From NCBI RefSeq assembly GCF_903819215.1, contig NZ_CAIJCT010000010.1: a stretch of 64,000 nucleotides of DNA; one strand, 5' to 3'. Position 1 is the stretch's first letter. Each line of letters starts with the position of its first letter. Source of the stretch: Aedoeadaptatus coxii. Lineage in GTDB: Bacteria > Bacillota > Clostridia > Tissierellales > Peptoniphilaceae. Of the stretch, positions 16,709-24,387 are shown piece after piece. Under the pieces are notes generated by a model. It ran no database searches. It saw only the letters and a program-made list of their open reading frames with translations, and was not told where the DNA came from. The position numbers and the translations under genes are program-made.

Positions 16709-18863
16709 AGAAGATTTTTCCAGGATCAAATCCAATAGTATTGTGTTGGTGGTTATTCTGGGAATCAGTTTAATTCCCTGCCTTTACGCCTGGTTCAATA
16801 TCGCCGCCTCATGGGATCCTTACGAGGAAACGAAGGGGATTCGCATCGCTGTCGTAAATGACGACGAGGGCTACACCCCTTCTTTAATTAAAGCCCACAT
16901 CACTATCGGCGATAAAATTAAATTAAACCTCGGCGTCAACGAACAAATGGACTGGATCTTTACGGATCGGGACGATGCCATAGAGGGCGTGAGGAGTGGA
17001 AAGTATTACGCTGCCATCGTCATTCCGCCGGATTTCAGCGAGAAGATGTTTTCGTTCACCACATCCGAAGCGGAAGCGCCCTCACTTCACTATTATGTCA
17101 ATGAAAAGAAAAATGCCATCGCTCCGAAGGTGACGGGGAAGGGCGCCGGCGCCGTAACGGAAACGGTGCGGAATGCCTTTACCGAAACGTTATACGCCAC
17201 ATCCTTCGAAAGCCTTATGGCTCTGTCCGACGAGACGAAAAGTATAGGTGGCGAGGAAATGTGGCAGGCCCTTCAGGAGCAGCTGAAGAAATGTTCCGAT
17301 GCCTTGGCTGTGCAGGAATCGACTCTCCGTTCCTTCCAAAGCTTGGCTCGCTCATCGGGAGATGTACTGGAAACCGGCGAAGGCTTTATGGATCTTTCGG
17401 CGCAGACGGTAAAAGACGGCATGAAAAATATGGAGGCAAACAAAAAAGATCTTCAGACTATGGGCAGTTCCTTGGAATCTTTAAACCGCAGCGCGGAAAA
17501 AGCTCTGGATAAGAATCTGAACTATATGAACGCATTGAGCAGAAATGTGGAGGAGCTCTTTAGTGAAGGAGAAAAGAGTAGGGAGGCGACGTGCGCAAAC
17601 GGGGAGGCCATGGTTGCCGCTCTGGAAAAGGATATAGCGGATAAAAAAGAGATCGGGGAAAAAATCGATCGATTAAATAAAAAGCTCCCCATTCCTCTCA
17701 GAGGGCTCGAAAGGGCAGAGGATAAGATCCTTCGAAGCGTAGAATATGAAGAAATAATGGTAAGTTCTCTGAAACGCGTCGTCGCAAAAGACGAGAGATC
17801 CGACGGGAGAGTTCGGGAAGCTCGCAGAGAATTTATGGAGTACCGAGACAAGAATGTGGCCAATTTAAAATCACTTCGTCGCGATTTTTCCCGGAATATT
17901 CTCGCCCGTTTCGACGTGGTGGAAAGGGATTTTGATTCCGTTCGCGGCTCCATGGGCGATCTTTGGGGCGATGCAGAGGGTTCTGTGAATTCGGTGCGAG
18001 CCCTTTCCGCTGACATACAAAAAGATCTCGGAAAGCTGTCCGGCGCCATGGACGAGTCCATCGCCCTTTTAAACGGCGCCAAGGGACGAGTAGATGATCT
18101 ATACGATCGCACGGTGGCCCTCGAACATTCAGATGGCGTAGAAAAATTAAATCTTTTCTTAAAACAGGATACGAAAGATTTGAGCCGCTTCCTCTCCGGA
18201 CCCGTGGGTACCAATACCCATCGCCTCTACCCGGTGGAAAATTACGGCTCCGCCATGGCGGCTTTTTACACCACTCTTTCCCTTTGGGTCGGGGCGGTCA
18301 TTCAAGTGGCGCTTATAAATGTGTCGACGCCGAAATCTTATATCGAAAAATACGGCGAGTTTAAGCCCCACGAAACCTATTTCGGAAGGTTAGCCTTGTT
18401 TATCGCCATTTCCCTGGTTCAGAGCACCTTCATCACCCTCGGAAATTTATATTTTCTCGGCGTTCAATGTCTCCATCCGGGATATTTTCTTCTGGCTTCC
18501 TGGGTCGCCGGCATGGTCTTTACGATTCTGATCTACACCTTGACCATTTCCTTCGGCGACATCGGCAAGGCGATTTGCGTCGTGCTCATGGTCATCCAGG
18601 TGGCGGGATCCGGCGGGACTTTTCCCATCGACGTGGCCCCCTCTTTCTTCAGAAATCTCTACGTCTATTTGCCCTTCGTTCACAGTATGAACGCCATGAA
18701 GGAAACTATTGCCGGATTTTACGGCAATATCTACTTCAAAGAGCTTATGATCCTGCAAGTATATGTTGCGGCGTCTCTTTTACTGGGGCTCGTCCTTCGA
18801 AAGCCCTTAATGCATTTAAACGAAGTTTTCGAAGAAAAATTGGAAGATACGAAATTAATGTAA
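16683..18863 (+). CDS. YhgE/Pip-family membrane protein (second of tandem pair)
   Basis: The 726-residue paralogue starts 26 bases before the first gene ends, so the two are translationally linked. It repeats the same signatures (LIPCLYAWFNIAASWDPY, YYVNEKKNAIAPK, ENYGSAMAAFYTTLSLWVG) and the same final membrane block but ends without the extra C-terminal segments of its neighbour. The sequence CATTAGAAGGA occurs in front of both genes, suggesting they arose by duplication. A heteromeric complex of the two products is a reasonable inference. A strong terminator follows. Confidence 0.88.
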   Translation: MKMIWNHVKEDFSRIKSNSIVLVVILGISLIPCLYAWFNIAASWDPYEETKGIRIAVVNDDEGYTPSLIKAHITIGDKIKLNLGVNEQMDWIFTDRDDAIEGVRSGKYYAAIVIPPDFSEKMFSFTTSEAEAPSLHYYVNEKKNAIAPKVTGKGAGAVTETVRNAFTETLYATSFESLMALSDETKSIGGEEMWQALQEQLKKCSDALAVQESTLRSFQSLARSSGDVLETGEGFMDLSAQTVKDGMKNMEANKKDLQTMGSSLESLNRSAEKALDKNLNYMNALSRNVEELFSEGEKSREATCANGEAMVAALEKDIADKKEIGEKIDRLNKKLPIPLRGLERAEDKILRSVEYEEIMVSSLKRVVAKDERSDGRVREARREFMEYRDKNVANLKSLRRDFSRNILARFDVVERDFDSVRGSMGDLWGDAEGSVNSVRALSADIQKDLGKLSGAMDESIALLNGAKGRVDDLYDRTVALEHSDGVEKLNLFLKQDTKDLSRFLSGPVGTNTHRLYPVENYGSAMAAFYTTLSLWVGAVIQVALINVSTPKSYIEKYGEFKPHETYFGRLALFIAISLVQSTFITLGNLYFLGVQCLHPGYFLLASWVAGMVFTILIYTLTISFGDIGKAICVVLMVIQVAGSGGTFPIDVAPSFFRNLYVYLPFVHSMNAMKETIAGFYGNIYFKELMILQVYVAASLLLGLVLRKPLMHLNEVFEEKLEDTKLM

Positions 18864-18864
18864 C

Positions 18865-18905
18865 AAAAAAAGCCTTCCGCCGGAAAACCGGTGGAGGGCT
18901 TCTTT
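18865..18905. terminator. Bidirectional terminator between convergent genes
   Basis: The 13-base arms 18871-18883 and 18888-18900 pair around AAAA, with an A-run before and a T-run after. It serves the Pip pair and the minus-strand AlaX-like gene. Confidence 0.88.
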
Positions 18906-20041
18906 TATTTCCCTTCGGCGATGTCTTTTTGAATGCGGTAGAGGAATGATTCCATGACGCGGGCCATGCGTTCGTGGGACACATTGGCCTGTATGCGATA
19001 GAGGTTTCCCGTGCCGTCTAAATCGCCGGTATTGATTTCGTCGAGGATTTGTTTTAAATCCACATTGACATCGACGCTTCGAATGACGTGAATTTGGGCG
19101 TCGCTGCCGTTGGGTATGCCGTAAATTTGTACGGTCTTAGGTTTTTTCTGAATGGATTCCGTAAGGTGTTTAAAGTTTTTAAAATTAATGTTTTCGAGGG
19201 TCAGGTAAATATAGCCTACGCCGTCGACTAATCGTCGTCTCGCCATAAATTCCTGAACTTGTTCCAAGCCAAGCTGCGCTTCCAGAGAGTCGATGGCTTT
19301 TTTCTGATCGTCGATTTTTCCCTGAAGTTTTTTAACGCCTTGCCAAATTTCTTTCGGCGTGTGAACGTTTAAATACATGGAGAGATTTTTCGTAAGGTAG
19401 CGATGGCTGCGGTAATCGTCCAGAGCCGCTTTTCCCGTTACGAAATTTAATTTAAGGCCTTCTTCCGTTTTTTCGACGGATTTCACGGCGAAAAGTGCCA
19501 GTTCCCCCGTTTGTTTCAGGACGGGGCCGTAACTTTTTCTTTCGCCGATGGTGGCGATGTCCACGGATTTCAAATGGTCTTGAATCGGCAAATTAGATTC
19601 GATAAGATGATTTACAAAGTTCTCTATTTTTTCGAGAGCCATGAAGCCGATATCGTCGGTGTCCACGAGGACGAAACATTCTTCCGCCGTTTCAGCGTCG
19701 AGGATTTTGCAGTGGATTAATTTTTCCACGGCGGCGATAAGTAAAATGCGGGCGATGTTATTCTGCATATGTTGCAGACGACGAGGCCAGTCGATGGAAA
19801 GTTCCTTTTCCTCTCCGCTGTCGGCGCTTTCCGCTTTGCATTGAATGTGGCCGTCGTCGGTGACAGTGTATTCGACCGGTTGCTTATTTATAAAAAGGGC
19901 ATCTCCCGCGGAATATTTTTCTATGGGCGGCGCCACAATACTATCGTCTAATAAAAAATAATGGTAGCCTTTGCTTTTTACGGTGTCGGGAACGGTAATG
20001 TTCATCGTCTTGCGATAGGGTTCCGATAAATATAGGGCCAT
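18905..20041 (-). CDS. AlaX-like (alanyl-tRNA editing family) protein lacking its zinc ligands
   Basis: The 378-residue product keeps the overall plan of long-form AlaX editing proteins. It has a short N-terminal barrel-like part, an IDWPRRLQHMQ motif (about residues 83-93), an EFVAGK-like NFVTGKAALDDY motif (199-210), a coiled-coil linker and a DHHA1-like C-terminus. The catalytic and zinc residues are gone. The HxxxH of the HTGQH motif is N95 and I99 here; the CGGTH segment is replaced by YGPVLK (171-176); and the GGGQP stretch of the N-terminal part is absent. A true editing reaction is therefore unlikely. It could be an RNA-binding pseudoenzyme. An AAAGGAGG site supports the start. The gene is single and divergent from comEC. 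Confidence 0.7.
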   Translation of the reverse strand: MALYLSEPYRKTMNITVPDTVKSKGYHYFLLDDSIVAPPIEKYSAGDALFINKQPVEYTVTDDGHIQCKAESADSGEEKELSIDWPRRLQHMQNNIARILLIAAVEKLIHCKILDAETAEECFVLVDTDDIGFMALEKIENFVNHLIESNLPIQDHLKSVDIATIGERKSYGPVLKQTGELALFAVKSVEKTEEGLKLNFVTGKAALDDYRSHRYLTKNLSMYLNVHTPKEIWQGVKKLQGKIDDQKKAIDSLEAQLGLEQVQEFMARRRLVDGVGYIYLTLENINFKNFKHLTESIQKKPKTVQIYGIPNGSDAQIHVIRSVDVNVDLKQILDEINTGDLDGTGNLYRIQANVSHERMARVMESFLYRIQKDIAEGK

Positions 20042-20106
20042 AAACGCCTCCTTTGATGGTTTAGTTTATTTTATCATATCTGAAGAAATTACGAGAGTAG
20101 GTCCCC

Positions 20107-22473
20107 ATGAATCAACTGTGGTTATGTTTAAGTGTCGCGGTGGCGAGCGGCGCATTTTTTGCCGGGCGCATCCCCGTTTTTTACGGGGTGGCTTTTTGTG
20201 TGCTTATTTTTCTGCTCGTCCTTTGGAAGGCGAACATTCGCAGAAGCGCCCTCGTCTTGTTGGCTCTCGCAAGTTTTTTAACGGGAAGTTTTATGTACGG
20301 CGCGAAAGATCACGGCGGAGAATTTCAATCCGTAGGCATCGTAAAGGAATCGAGGGAGAACAGCTACGATCTTTCCATACCTTATTTTAAAACGGTGCGC
20401 GTTCTTTCGAGAAAAGCGCCGACGGTAGGTTCTCGCGTTCGTTTGAAGGGGAAGATCCTGAAGCCGGAGTTGCCTCAAAATCCCGGCGGTTTTAACGGCG
20501 TTCACTACGAACTTTCCCATAGAATAAAACATACTGTGCGGCCCATAAGGGAAGAGGTGGGGGAAAGCCGTTCTATTTTGAGTAGAAGTTATGGCTTGCG
20601 GGAAAGTTTCCAACGCTACGGCAGAAACACCATGAGGTTTTATTTTCCAAAGGGGGAGGCCGATTTATTATCCGCCATGGTCTACGGAACCGATTCCGAC
20701 TGGGATCAGTTCGAAGATTTAAATACACTGAACCTTATTCACATCCTTTCTATTTCCGGTCTTCACATCGGGCTTATGGTCGTTATGCTGAAAAAATTAT
20801 CGAAGCTTTTGACGCTTCCCATCGCTTGGGCAAAGATCGCCATACACTTCTCCATGCTCGTCTACTTATTTTTAACGGGATTTCCCGTAGGGGGTATGCG
20901 GGTCTATTTTGCGCTCCTCTTTACCGATTGGGGGAAGGCTTTGGGTCAGCCTGTGGATCCCACATATGCCTTTTCCTTTAGCGGCCTTCTGTTTCTTCTG
21001 GCCAATCCTTTTTATATTTATCACTATGGCTTTTTGTTCAGTTTCCTTTCCGTCTTCGCCATTTTATGCCTCTATCCGAAGGTAAAGTATGTGGCCCGGG
21101 GCAAGGGGAAATGGGCGGAGGCAATGTTGCTGTCGGCGACCATTACCCTGGTCATCGTGCCTCTTTTAAGTCGCCTTTACGGGAAATTTTCCCTTATGAG
21201 CATCGTCGCCAATGTATTCGTCTTGCCATTGGCCTCTCTGTTACTTTACGGCGCTGTGGCACTAAGCGTATTTCATCTTATGTTTCAGCCGCTCGCCGGG
21301 ATCATTGCTCTTTTCCTTGAAATGGCAATGGCCTTGTTCAACGGGCTCGTGGGTTTCTTCGCCGATTTCAGCGCCGGCGTGCCCTTGCCGAGTTTTACTG
21401 TCTACGACGGATTCTTTTATATGGCCGTGGTGCTCATAGGATTTTATTTTCCCTTTAGGTTCTTGACGAAGAAGAGCGGCTATTTTTTAATAGGCTATAC
21501 TCTTTTAAGTACAGCTGTGTCGCTTTTCTTTTTCAGAGCGCCCGATTGCGATCTCCTTATTCATCAACTGTACGTCGGCCAAGGAGATTGTGCCCTCGTG
21601 GAATTTCCGGGTTATAAGGCGTTAATCGATACGGGAGGAAGCGGTTTCGGAAAAGATCCTACGGCTTTTTACATTACGCCTTATTTGCGTCGACGCAATA
21701 TACGCCATTTAGACGGCGTTTTTCTTTCCCACTACGATATTGACCACGTAGGCGGTATTTTTACCATTGCAAAGGACATGAAAATAAATAGGATCTACGG
21801 GCCCGTAGCTACGGGTAAAGAGGATAAAGCCATGGAGGAAAAAATTGAGGAGGAAGTGGGAAAGATTCATTCCATCGAGGGGATATTTCCCATGAAAGGC
21901 GGCACGATCAAAGTGTATCCGCCACTGGGAAAAGAGGGCAACAGCCTTTCCATGGTGATGGAACTTTCTTCCAAGGGTGCCCACGCTTTATTTTTAGGGG
22001 ATCTCCCGGCGGCGGAAGAAAAAATGTTGACGGGATTGGATCCGAAGTCCACGGTTTTAAAATTGGCGCATCACGGCTCGAAAACGTCGAGCTCCGAGGA
22101 ATTACTGGAAGCTCTCCACCCCAAGCTCGCACTGATTTCCGCCGGTGCGAGAAACAGCTACGGCCACCCGCACAAAGAAGTGCTGGATCGCTTAAAAGAA
22201 CACCACATTCCCTATTTGCAAACGAAAGACGGCGCCATATCCTTGGCTTTTCGCCGGGGTAAAATACAGGTGTCCGTTTACGACGAGGCGTCGGAAAGTC
22301 GCGGCGACGCTATCTTTTTTATTTGGAACGTGATATTCTTAGGTGCGTCAGCGTGGATCATTACGATTTATTTAAGAGAGAGAAAGACGATATGGAACCA
22401 ATGGATTTCGGTGGTGCCTATTTACTCCACGGGCCGGAGAAATACGGTATGGAGCAGAAGCGGCGTCAAATAG
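20107..22473 (+). CDS. comEC: ComEC/Rec2 DNA-uptake channel protein
   Basis: The 788-residue polytopic protein has the three parts of ComEC: an N-terminal soluble OB-like segment, a competence membrane domain with LIHILSISGLHIGLM near residue 210, and a metallo-beta-lactamase-like domain from about residue 490 (VGQGDCALVEFPG, LSHYDIDHVGG, LAHHGSKTSSS). It transports single-stranded DNA inward in transformation. A further hydrophobic segment follows the lactamase domain, and the end overlaps the holA start by 82 bases. No other competence genes are seen in the window. Confidence 0.93.
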   Translation: MNQLWLCLSVAVASGAFFAGRIPVFYGVAFCVLIFLLVLWKANIRRSALVLLALASFLTGSFMYGAKDHGGEFQSVGIVKESRENSYDLSIPYFKTVRVLSRKAPTVGSRVRLKGKILKPELPQNPGGFNGVHYELSHRIKHTVRPIREEVGESRSILSRSYGLRESFQRYGRNTMRFYFPKGEADLLSAMVYGTDSDWDQFEDLNTLNLIHILSISGLHIGLMVVMLKKLSKLLTLPIAWAKIAIHFSMLVYLFLTGFPVGGMRVYFALLFTDWGKALGQPVDPTYAFSFSGLLFLLANPFYIYHYGFLFSFLSVFAILCLYPKVKYVARGKGKWAEAMLLSATITLVIVPLLSRLYGKFSLMSIVANVFVLPLASLLLYGAVALSVFHLMFQPLAGIIALFLEMAMALFNGLVGFFADFSAGVPLPSFTVYDGFFYMAVVLIGFYFPFRFLTKKSGYFLIGYTLLSTAVSLFFFRAPDCDLLIHQLYVGQGDCALVEFPGYKALIDTGGSGFGKDPTAFYITPYLRRRNIRHLDGVFLSHYDIDHVGGIFTIAKDMKINRIYGPVATGKEDKAMEEKIEEEVGKIHSIEGIFPMKGGTIKVYPPLGKEGNSLSMVMELSSKGAHALFLGDLPAAEEKMLTGLDPKSTVLKLAHHGSKTSSSEELLEALHPKLALISAGARNSYGHPHKEVLDRLKEHHIPYLQTKDGAISLAFRRGKIQVSVYDEASESRGDAIFFIWNVIFLGASAWIITIYLRERKTIWNQWISVVPIYSTGRRNTVWSRSGVK

Positions 22474-23375
22474 AACAACAGTATATTGCCCCCGAGATGC
22501 GGGCTTTAAATTACGATGTGGCATCGGAGGATGTGGGGGAAATTTTAGCGAAGGCCAATACGCTGCCCTTTATGTCGGACAAACGAATGGTGGTCGTAAA
22601 AGACGCGGGGCTATTAAGCGGCGACGGAAAGCTCGACGTTTTTTTGAAAGAGGTCTTTTCCATTCCTGATTCCACAATTCTTCTTTTAATGGAAACGGAT
22701 ACGGCCATTAAGAAGAATCAAAAGCTCTACACCCGCTTTCAAAAAATGGGCCGTGTTATAGAAATGGAACGGTTGTCGGGCAGGGCGTTGCGCTCTTATT
22801 TGGCGTCGTACTTGGGTAAAATGAACCGCCGCATTAAGCCCGACGTATTGGAGCATTTTATTCGCCTTTCGGGCTACGGTGATCGCCGTTACGAAGGGGA
22901 TTTGGAATCTCTTTTAACGACACTGGATCAAATCGCCAGTATTTCAGGTGACGAGGTTACTGTGGAAGCGGTGGATACGTTCCTGGATCCCTTTCAAACG
23001 GAAACGATCTTCGATTTACTCGACGCTATTGCGAAGAAGCGGGCGCGGGATGTGATTCGGCTTTTAAAAGAATTCGACGCCAAGGAAGAGCCGGCGCCGA
23101 GGATTCTCTATATGATCGGCAGACAGACGCGAAATCTGTTGTTTTATAAAACCATGAAAAAGACTCATTCCATGGACGGGGATATTTTTAAGTTTATGGG
23201 CGTCAAGCCTTATGAGGGCAAAAAAATAGCCGCTCAAAGCGGACTTTATAACGAGAAAACCCTCGAGCATCATTACGAACTGCTTTTAGAAGCGGAACTG
23301 GCCATGAAATCCACGGGGGCGAGCGATAGGGAAGTGCTGGAAACTTTAGTGCTTCAAATGATAGGAGAGCAATAA
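22392..23375 (+). CDS. holA: DNA polymerase III delta subunit
   Basis: The ATG at 22392 (MEPMDFGGAYLLHGPE) matches the usual start of HolA; a TTG further upstream in the same frame would add residues unlike the family. The 327-residue product keeps the N-terminal clamp-loader fold with YLLHGPEKYG and the segment TLPFMSDKRMVVVKDA. It opens the sliding clamp within the clamp-loader complex. The gene overlaps comEC, a common arrangement in Bacillota, and is followed by rpsT on the other strand. The ribosome site is weak, consistent with translational coupling. Confidence 0.92.
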   Translation: MEPMDFGGAYLLHGPEKYGMEQKRRQIEQQYIAPEMRALNYDVASEDVGEILAKANTLPFMSDKRMVVVKDAGLLSGDGKLDVFLKEVFSIPDSTILLLMETDTAIKKNQKLYTRFQKMGRVIEMERLSGRALRSYLASYLGKMNRRIKPDVLEHFIRLSGYGDRRYEGDLESLLTTLDQIASISGDEVTVEAVDTFLDPFQTETIFDLLDAIAKKRARDVIRLLKEFDAKEEPAPRILYMIGRQTRNLLFYKTMKKTHSMDGDIFKFMGVKPYEGKKIAAQSGLYNEKTLEHHYELLLEAELAMKSTGASDREVLETLVLQMIGEQ

Positions 23376-23407
23376 AAAAACTGAAAACGCAGGTTTTCAG
23401 TTTTTTT
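23374..23407. terminator. Bidirectional terminator between holA and rpsT
   Basis: CTGAAAAC (23381-23388) pairs with GTTTTCAG (23393-23400) around GCAG, extended by A- and T-runs of seven on each side, so it works on both strands. Confidence 0.9.
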
Positions 23408-23409
23408 AT

Positions 23410-23673
23410 TTATTTAACTTTATTGAGTTTCTTGGTTAAACGGCTTAATCGGCGTGAAGCAGCATTTTTGTGAATTACGTTCTTCGACGCAGCATTCTTT
23501 AAAGTTTTGTCGACGACTTGGAGAAGTTCTCTCGCTTCATCAAGATTGCCTTTATCGAGCGCGGTTTCGAATTTGCGGATCGTGGTCTTAACATTTGTTT
23601 TGACGGATTTGTTGCGCAACGTTTCTTTTTTGGTCGTGCCGATACGTTTAATCGCGGATTTAATATTTGCCAT
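23410..23673 (-). CDS. rpsT: 30S ribosomal protein S20
   Basis: The 87-residue lysine-rich protein begins MANIKSAIKRI and contains the family stretch NKSVKTNVKTTIRKF and an HKNAASRRLSRL end, the expected length and pattern for S20, which binds the 5' domain of 16S rRNA. It is the only minus-strand gene in the long housekeeping block. A good GGAGG site precedes the ATG. Confidence 0.97.
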   Translation of the reverse strand: MANIKSAIKRIGTTKKETLRNKSVKTNVKTTIRKFETALDKGNLDEARELLQVVDKTLKNAASKNVIHKNAASRRLSRLTKKLNKVK

Positions 23674-23695
23674 GGTTCACCTCCGATTATGATTT

Positions 23696-23709
23696 TATCC
23701 CTTGGGATA
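23696..23709 (-). promoter_or_regulatory. Short inverted repeat in the rpsT leader
   Basis: TATCCC and GGGATA are separated by two bases, about 23 bases before the rpsT start. It could be a protein or structure-based control site, but a 6-base repeat of this kind can also occur by chance. Confidence 0.3.
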
Positions 23710-23723
23710 CCTTAACTTGTAGA

Positions 23724-23752
23724 ATTCTATCACAGACCTGTAGATTTTGCAA
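23724..23752 (-). promoter_or_regulatory. Promoter of rpsT
   Basis: On the minus strand TTGCAA (23752-23747) and TAGAAT (23729-23724) are 17 bases apart, about 50 bases before the ATG. Confidence 0.65.
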
Positions 23753-23787
23753 GAATTCTCGAGAGGCGTGTGAGAAACTCCCTTTTG

Positions 23788-23796
23788 TGGTAAAAT
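23788..23796 (+). promoter_or_regulatory. Possible extended -10 element before lepB
   Basis: TGGTAAAAT fits an extended -10 box, with no clear -35. It lies 30 bases before the lepB start and is similar to the box before rnpB. Confidence 0.4.
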
Positions 23797-23826
23797 AAGT
23801 TGCTAAGCGAAGAAAGGGGAAAAATT

Positions 23827-24378
23827 TTGAAATCAAAAGAAAAGTCGCCGAACTTGGCGATTGAAGTTATAAAATTAGTCGTTACCGCCGTGGTACTCGC
23901 CGTTTTGATTCGCCACTTTGTCTTTAACACCACGATGGTCATCGGTCAAAGTATGGAGCCGACACTCCATCAAAACGAACGCATGATTTGTTTGGTCTTT
24001 CCTAATTATTTTTCAGATCCCGAACGGGGCGATATTGTCATTATCGATGCGCCGGACGGATCCGGTAAGGAGTATGTGAAGCGCGTCATCGGAACGCCGG
24101 GGGATCAGGTCGCCATTCGATCGGGAGAGGTTTACGTCAACGGCGTGCGCATTGAGGAAGATTATATTCATCCCGGCGTCGAAACAGGTACTTATCAAGG
24201 CGATGAATGGACCTTAGGGCCCGATGAATTTTTCGTCATGGGAGATAATCGCAACGAGGGCATGTCCATCGACAGTCGCTATTTCGGGCCCGTAGAAAAG
24301 AAACATATTCGTTCCCGCGCGGCTCTTCGTTATTATCCTTTCTCGAAATTTACAGTTTTTCACGGACAAAATGATTAA
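23827..24378 (+). CDS. lepB: Type I signal peptidase
   Basis: The TTG at 23827 follows AAAGGGG at good spacing and gives 183 residues with a single N-terminal membrane anchor (residues about 15-37). The catalytic serine lies in GQSMEPTL (about residue 42), the lysine in EYVKRVIGTPGD (about residue 84), and box E is seen in GDNRNEGMSIDSR. It cleaves signal peptides of secreted proteins on the outer face of the membrane. An earlier in-frame TTG (23800) lacks a ribosome site. lepA follows 9 bases later. Confidence 0.93.
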   Translation: MKSKEKSPNLAIEVIKLVVTAVVLAVLIRHFVFNTTMVIGQSMEPTLHQNERMICLVFPNYFSDPERGDIVIIDAPDGSGKEYVKRVIGTPGDQVAIRSGEVYVNGVRIEEDYIHPGVETGTYQGDEWTLGPDEFFVMGDNRNEGMSIDSRYFGPVEKKHIRSRAALRYYPFSKFTVFHGQND

Positions 24379-24387
24379 GGAGGAAGA

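Noticed and set aside
17522..18214. 230-residue minus-strand frame within the second Pip-like gene
   Set aside because: The sense strand codes a well-supported membrane protein; the antisense product is serine- and arginine-rich shadow sequence.
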